Below, piece after piece: positions 5,814 through 6,374 of a DNA stretch of 6,374 nt. The DNA lies in contig JAEZSM010000215.1 of assembly GCA_023421875.1 (NCBI GenBank), positions 1 through 6,374 of the forward strand. Reading direction: 5' to 3'. The notes under the pieces are model-generated. The model was given only the letters and a program-made list of their open reading frames with translations, was not told the DNA's origin and ran no database searches. Each line of letters starts with the position of its first letter. Positions within the stretch are counted from its first letter, which is position 1. The position numbers and the translations under genes were made by a program. Source of the DNA: Spirochaetota bacterium (GTDB taxonomy: Bacteria; Spirochaetota; Spirochaetia; Treponematales; Rectinemataceae).

Positions 5814-6374
5814 TCAAGGGCTTTTTGCCTTTGTCCCATTCTTGGACGCAGCTGTATTTTTCCCTGCCTTGGAGGCTGGCGACGCAGGTTCTAGCCTGCC
5901 CGGGCTTTGGGAGGCGCTCTCGCCGACAAACCAGCCATTTTTCTCTTTAATGCCAGCTTTCTGCCTATGAAGGGGTTTTGAGCTTGAGCTTTTCCACTGG
6001 AGGGCATCTTCCCAATTCGGCGGAGTGGAACAAGCCCAGATTCCCAGAGCGGCAAGCTCGGCCAGTAATGCGGAAATTTTTGCCGAATCCACTTCGCCCG
6101 TCTTTTCTTGCTCCGCGAAAAACAAGCCATCTTCCACGGCGCCCCCGGCCCTTCGGCGCAGGATGATGATCCCCGTGCCATCGGGAATTCCACCGCCTGC
6201 GGCCCAGAAGTCACGGCCTTCGGGACTTGCGTCCACGCCACCCGACAGCGACCTGTTTTCGCCGGCTTCGTCGACCTCTTCCGCGATTCCCTCGGGCGAA
6301 CAATGCAGAATAATCAGCTCTCCGGCCCGGACCGGACAGGGGGGAAAGGAATAACTGACCAGTTTTACCGTACT
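5814..6374 (-). CDS. Unrecognised protein, C-terminal part (start lies beyond the right edge)
   Basis: The reading frame is open from the right edge to a TGA at 5816-5814, giving 186 residues without a start; a GTG at 6236 is internal and need not be used. Residues about 1-128 of the fragment look folded. They include GELIILHCSPEG (17-28), RDFWAAGGGIPDGTGIIILR (54-73) and EDGLFFAEQEKTG (81-93). This alternation of strands, with a 'nG.iiLr...G..vDgl.y'-like pattern, loosely recalls lamin-tail-type domains, but I would not rely on it. Residues 129-186 are a basic low-complexity tail rich in Ser, Lys, Ala and Pro, probably disordered. The gene converges on the thioredoxin gene with 10 bp between stops and no clear terminator. 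Function is unknown. Confidence 0.65.
   Translation of the reverse strand, partial: STVKLVSYSFPPCPVRAGELIILHCSPEGIAEEVDEAGENRSLSGGVDASPEGRDFWAAGGGIPDGTGIIILRRRAGGAVEDGLFFAEQEKTGEVDSAKISALLAELAALGIWACSTPPNWEDALQWKSSSSKPLHRQKAGIKEKNGWFVGESASQSPGRLEPASPASKAGKNTAASKNGTKAKSP

Noticed and set aside
5795..5860. Possible terminator between the convergent thioredoxin and right-edge genes
   Set aside because: Only weak 4-5-bp stems (AAGGC/GCCTT, GTCC/GGAC) with no stable stem followed by a T-run in either direction.

Overview
The window looks like bacterial chromosome of moderate GC content. Genes are tightly packed and mostly on the minus strand, with clear Shine-Dalgarno sites at two starts. I could not run a database search. 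The style of the genes (a transmembrane AraC regulator beside a TRAP-type binding protein, and a WCMPC thioredoxin) suggests a spirochaete related to Treponema or Spirochaeta. That assignment is an impression from family resemblance only.

Left block (1-2411, all minus strand). A 633-residue membrane-anchored AraC-family regulator (371-2272) lies upstream of the first 68 codons of a secreted solute-binding protein (1-204), probably the DctP subunit of a TRAP transporter, which runs off the left edge. The 166-bp gap between them holds a 6-bp direct repeat with an exact 21-bp period and a 9-bp inverted repeat, both candidate regulator-binding sites. The simplest reading is that the 7-transmembrane regulator senses a signal through the membrane and controls the uptake system next to it. 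The regulator has its own sigma-70-like promoter at 2310-2338.

Middle block (2412-5210, minus strand). A 703-residue protein with a near-canonical EF-hand loop near its N-terminus and three predicted C-terminal membrane segments (3099-5210) is followed after 33 bp by a Nudix hydrolase of the NudL/CoA-pyrophosphatase type (2412-3065). The two are probably co-transcribed. I recognise no characterised family for the 703-residue protein.

Right block (5211-6374). A 275-bp divergent intergenic region separates the EF-hand gene from a complete thioredoxin gene (5486-5803, plus strand), which has its own promoter and Shine-Dalgarno site. Convergent to it, with only 10 bp between the stops, is the 3' part of a minus-strand gene (5814-6374) that runs off the right edge. 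It encodes an unrecognised protein with a basic, low-complexity tail.

No RNA genes, insertion sequences, CRISPR arrays or convincing intrinsic terminators were found. The strongest candidates for something under-described are the 7TM-AraC regulator with its possible 21-bp-spaced operator, and the EF-hand membrane protein paired with the Nudix enzyme.
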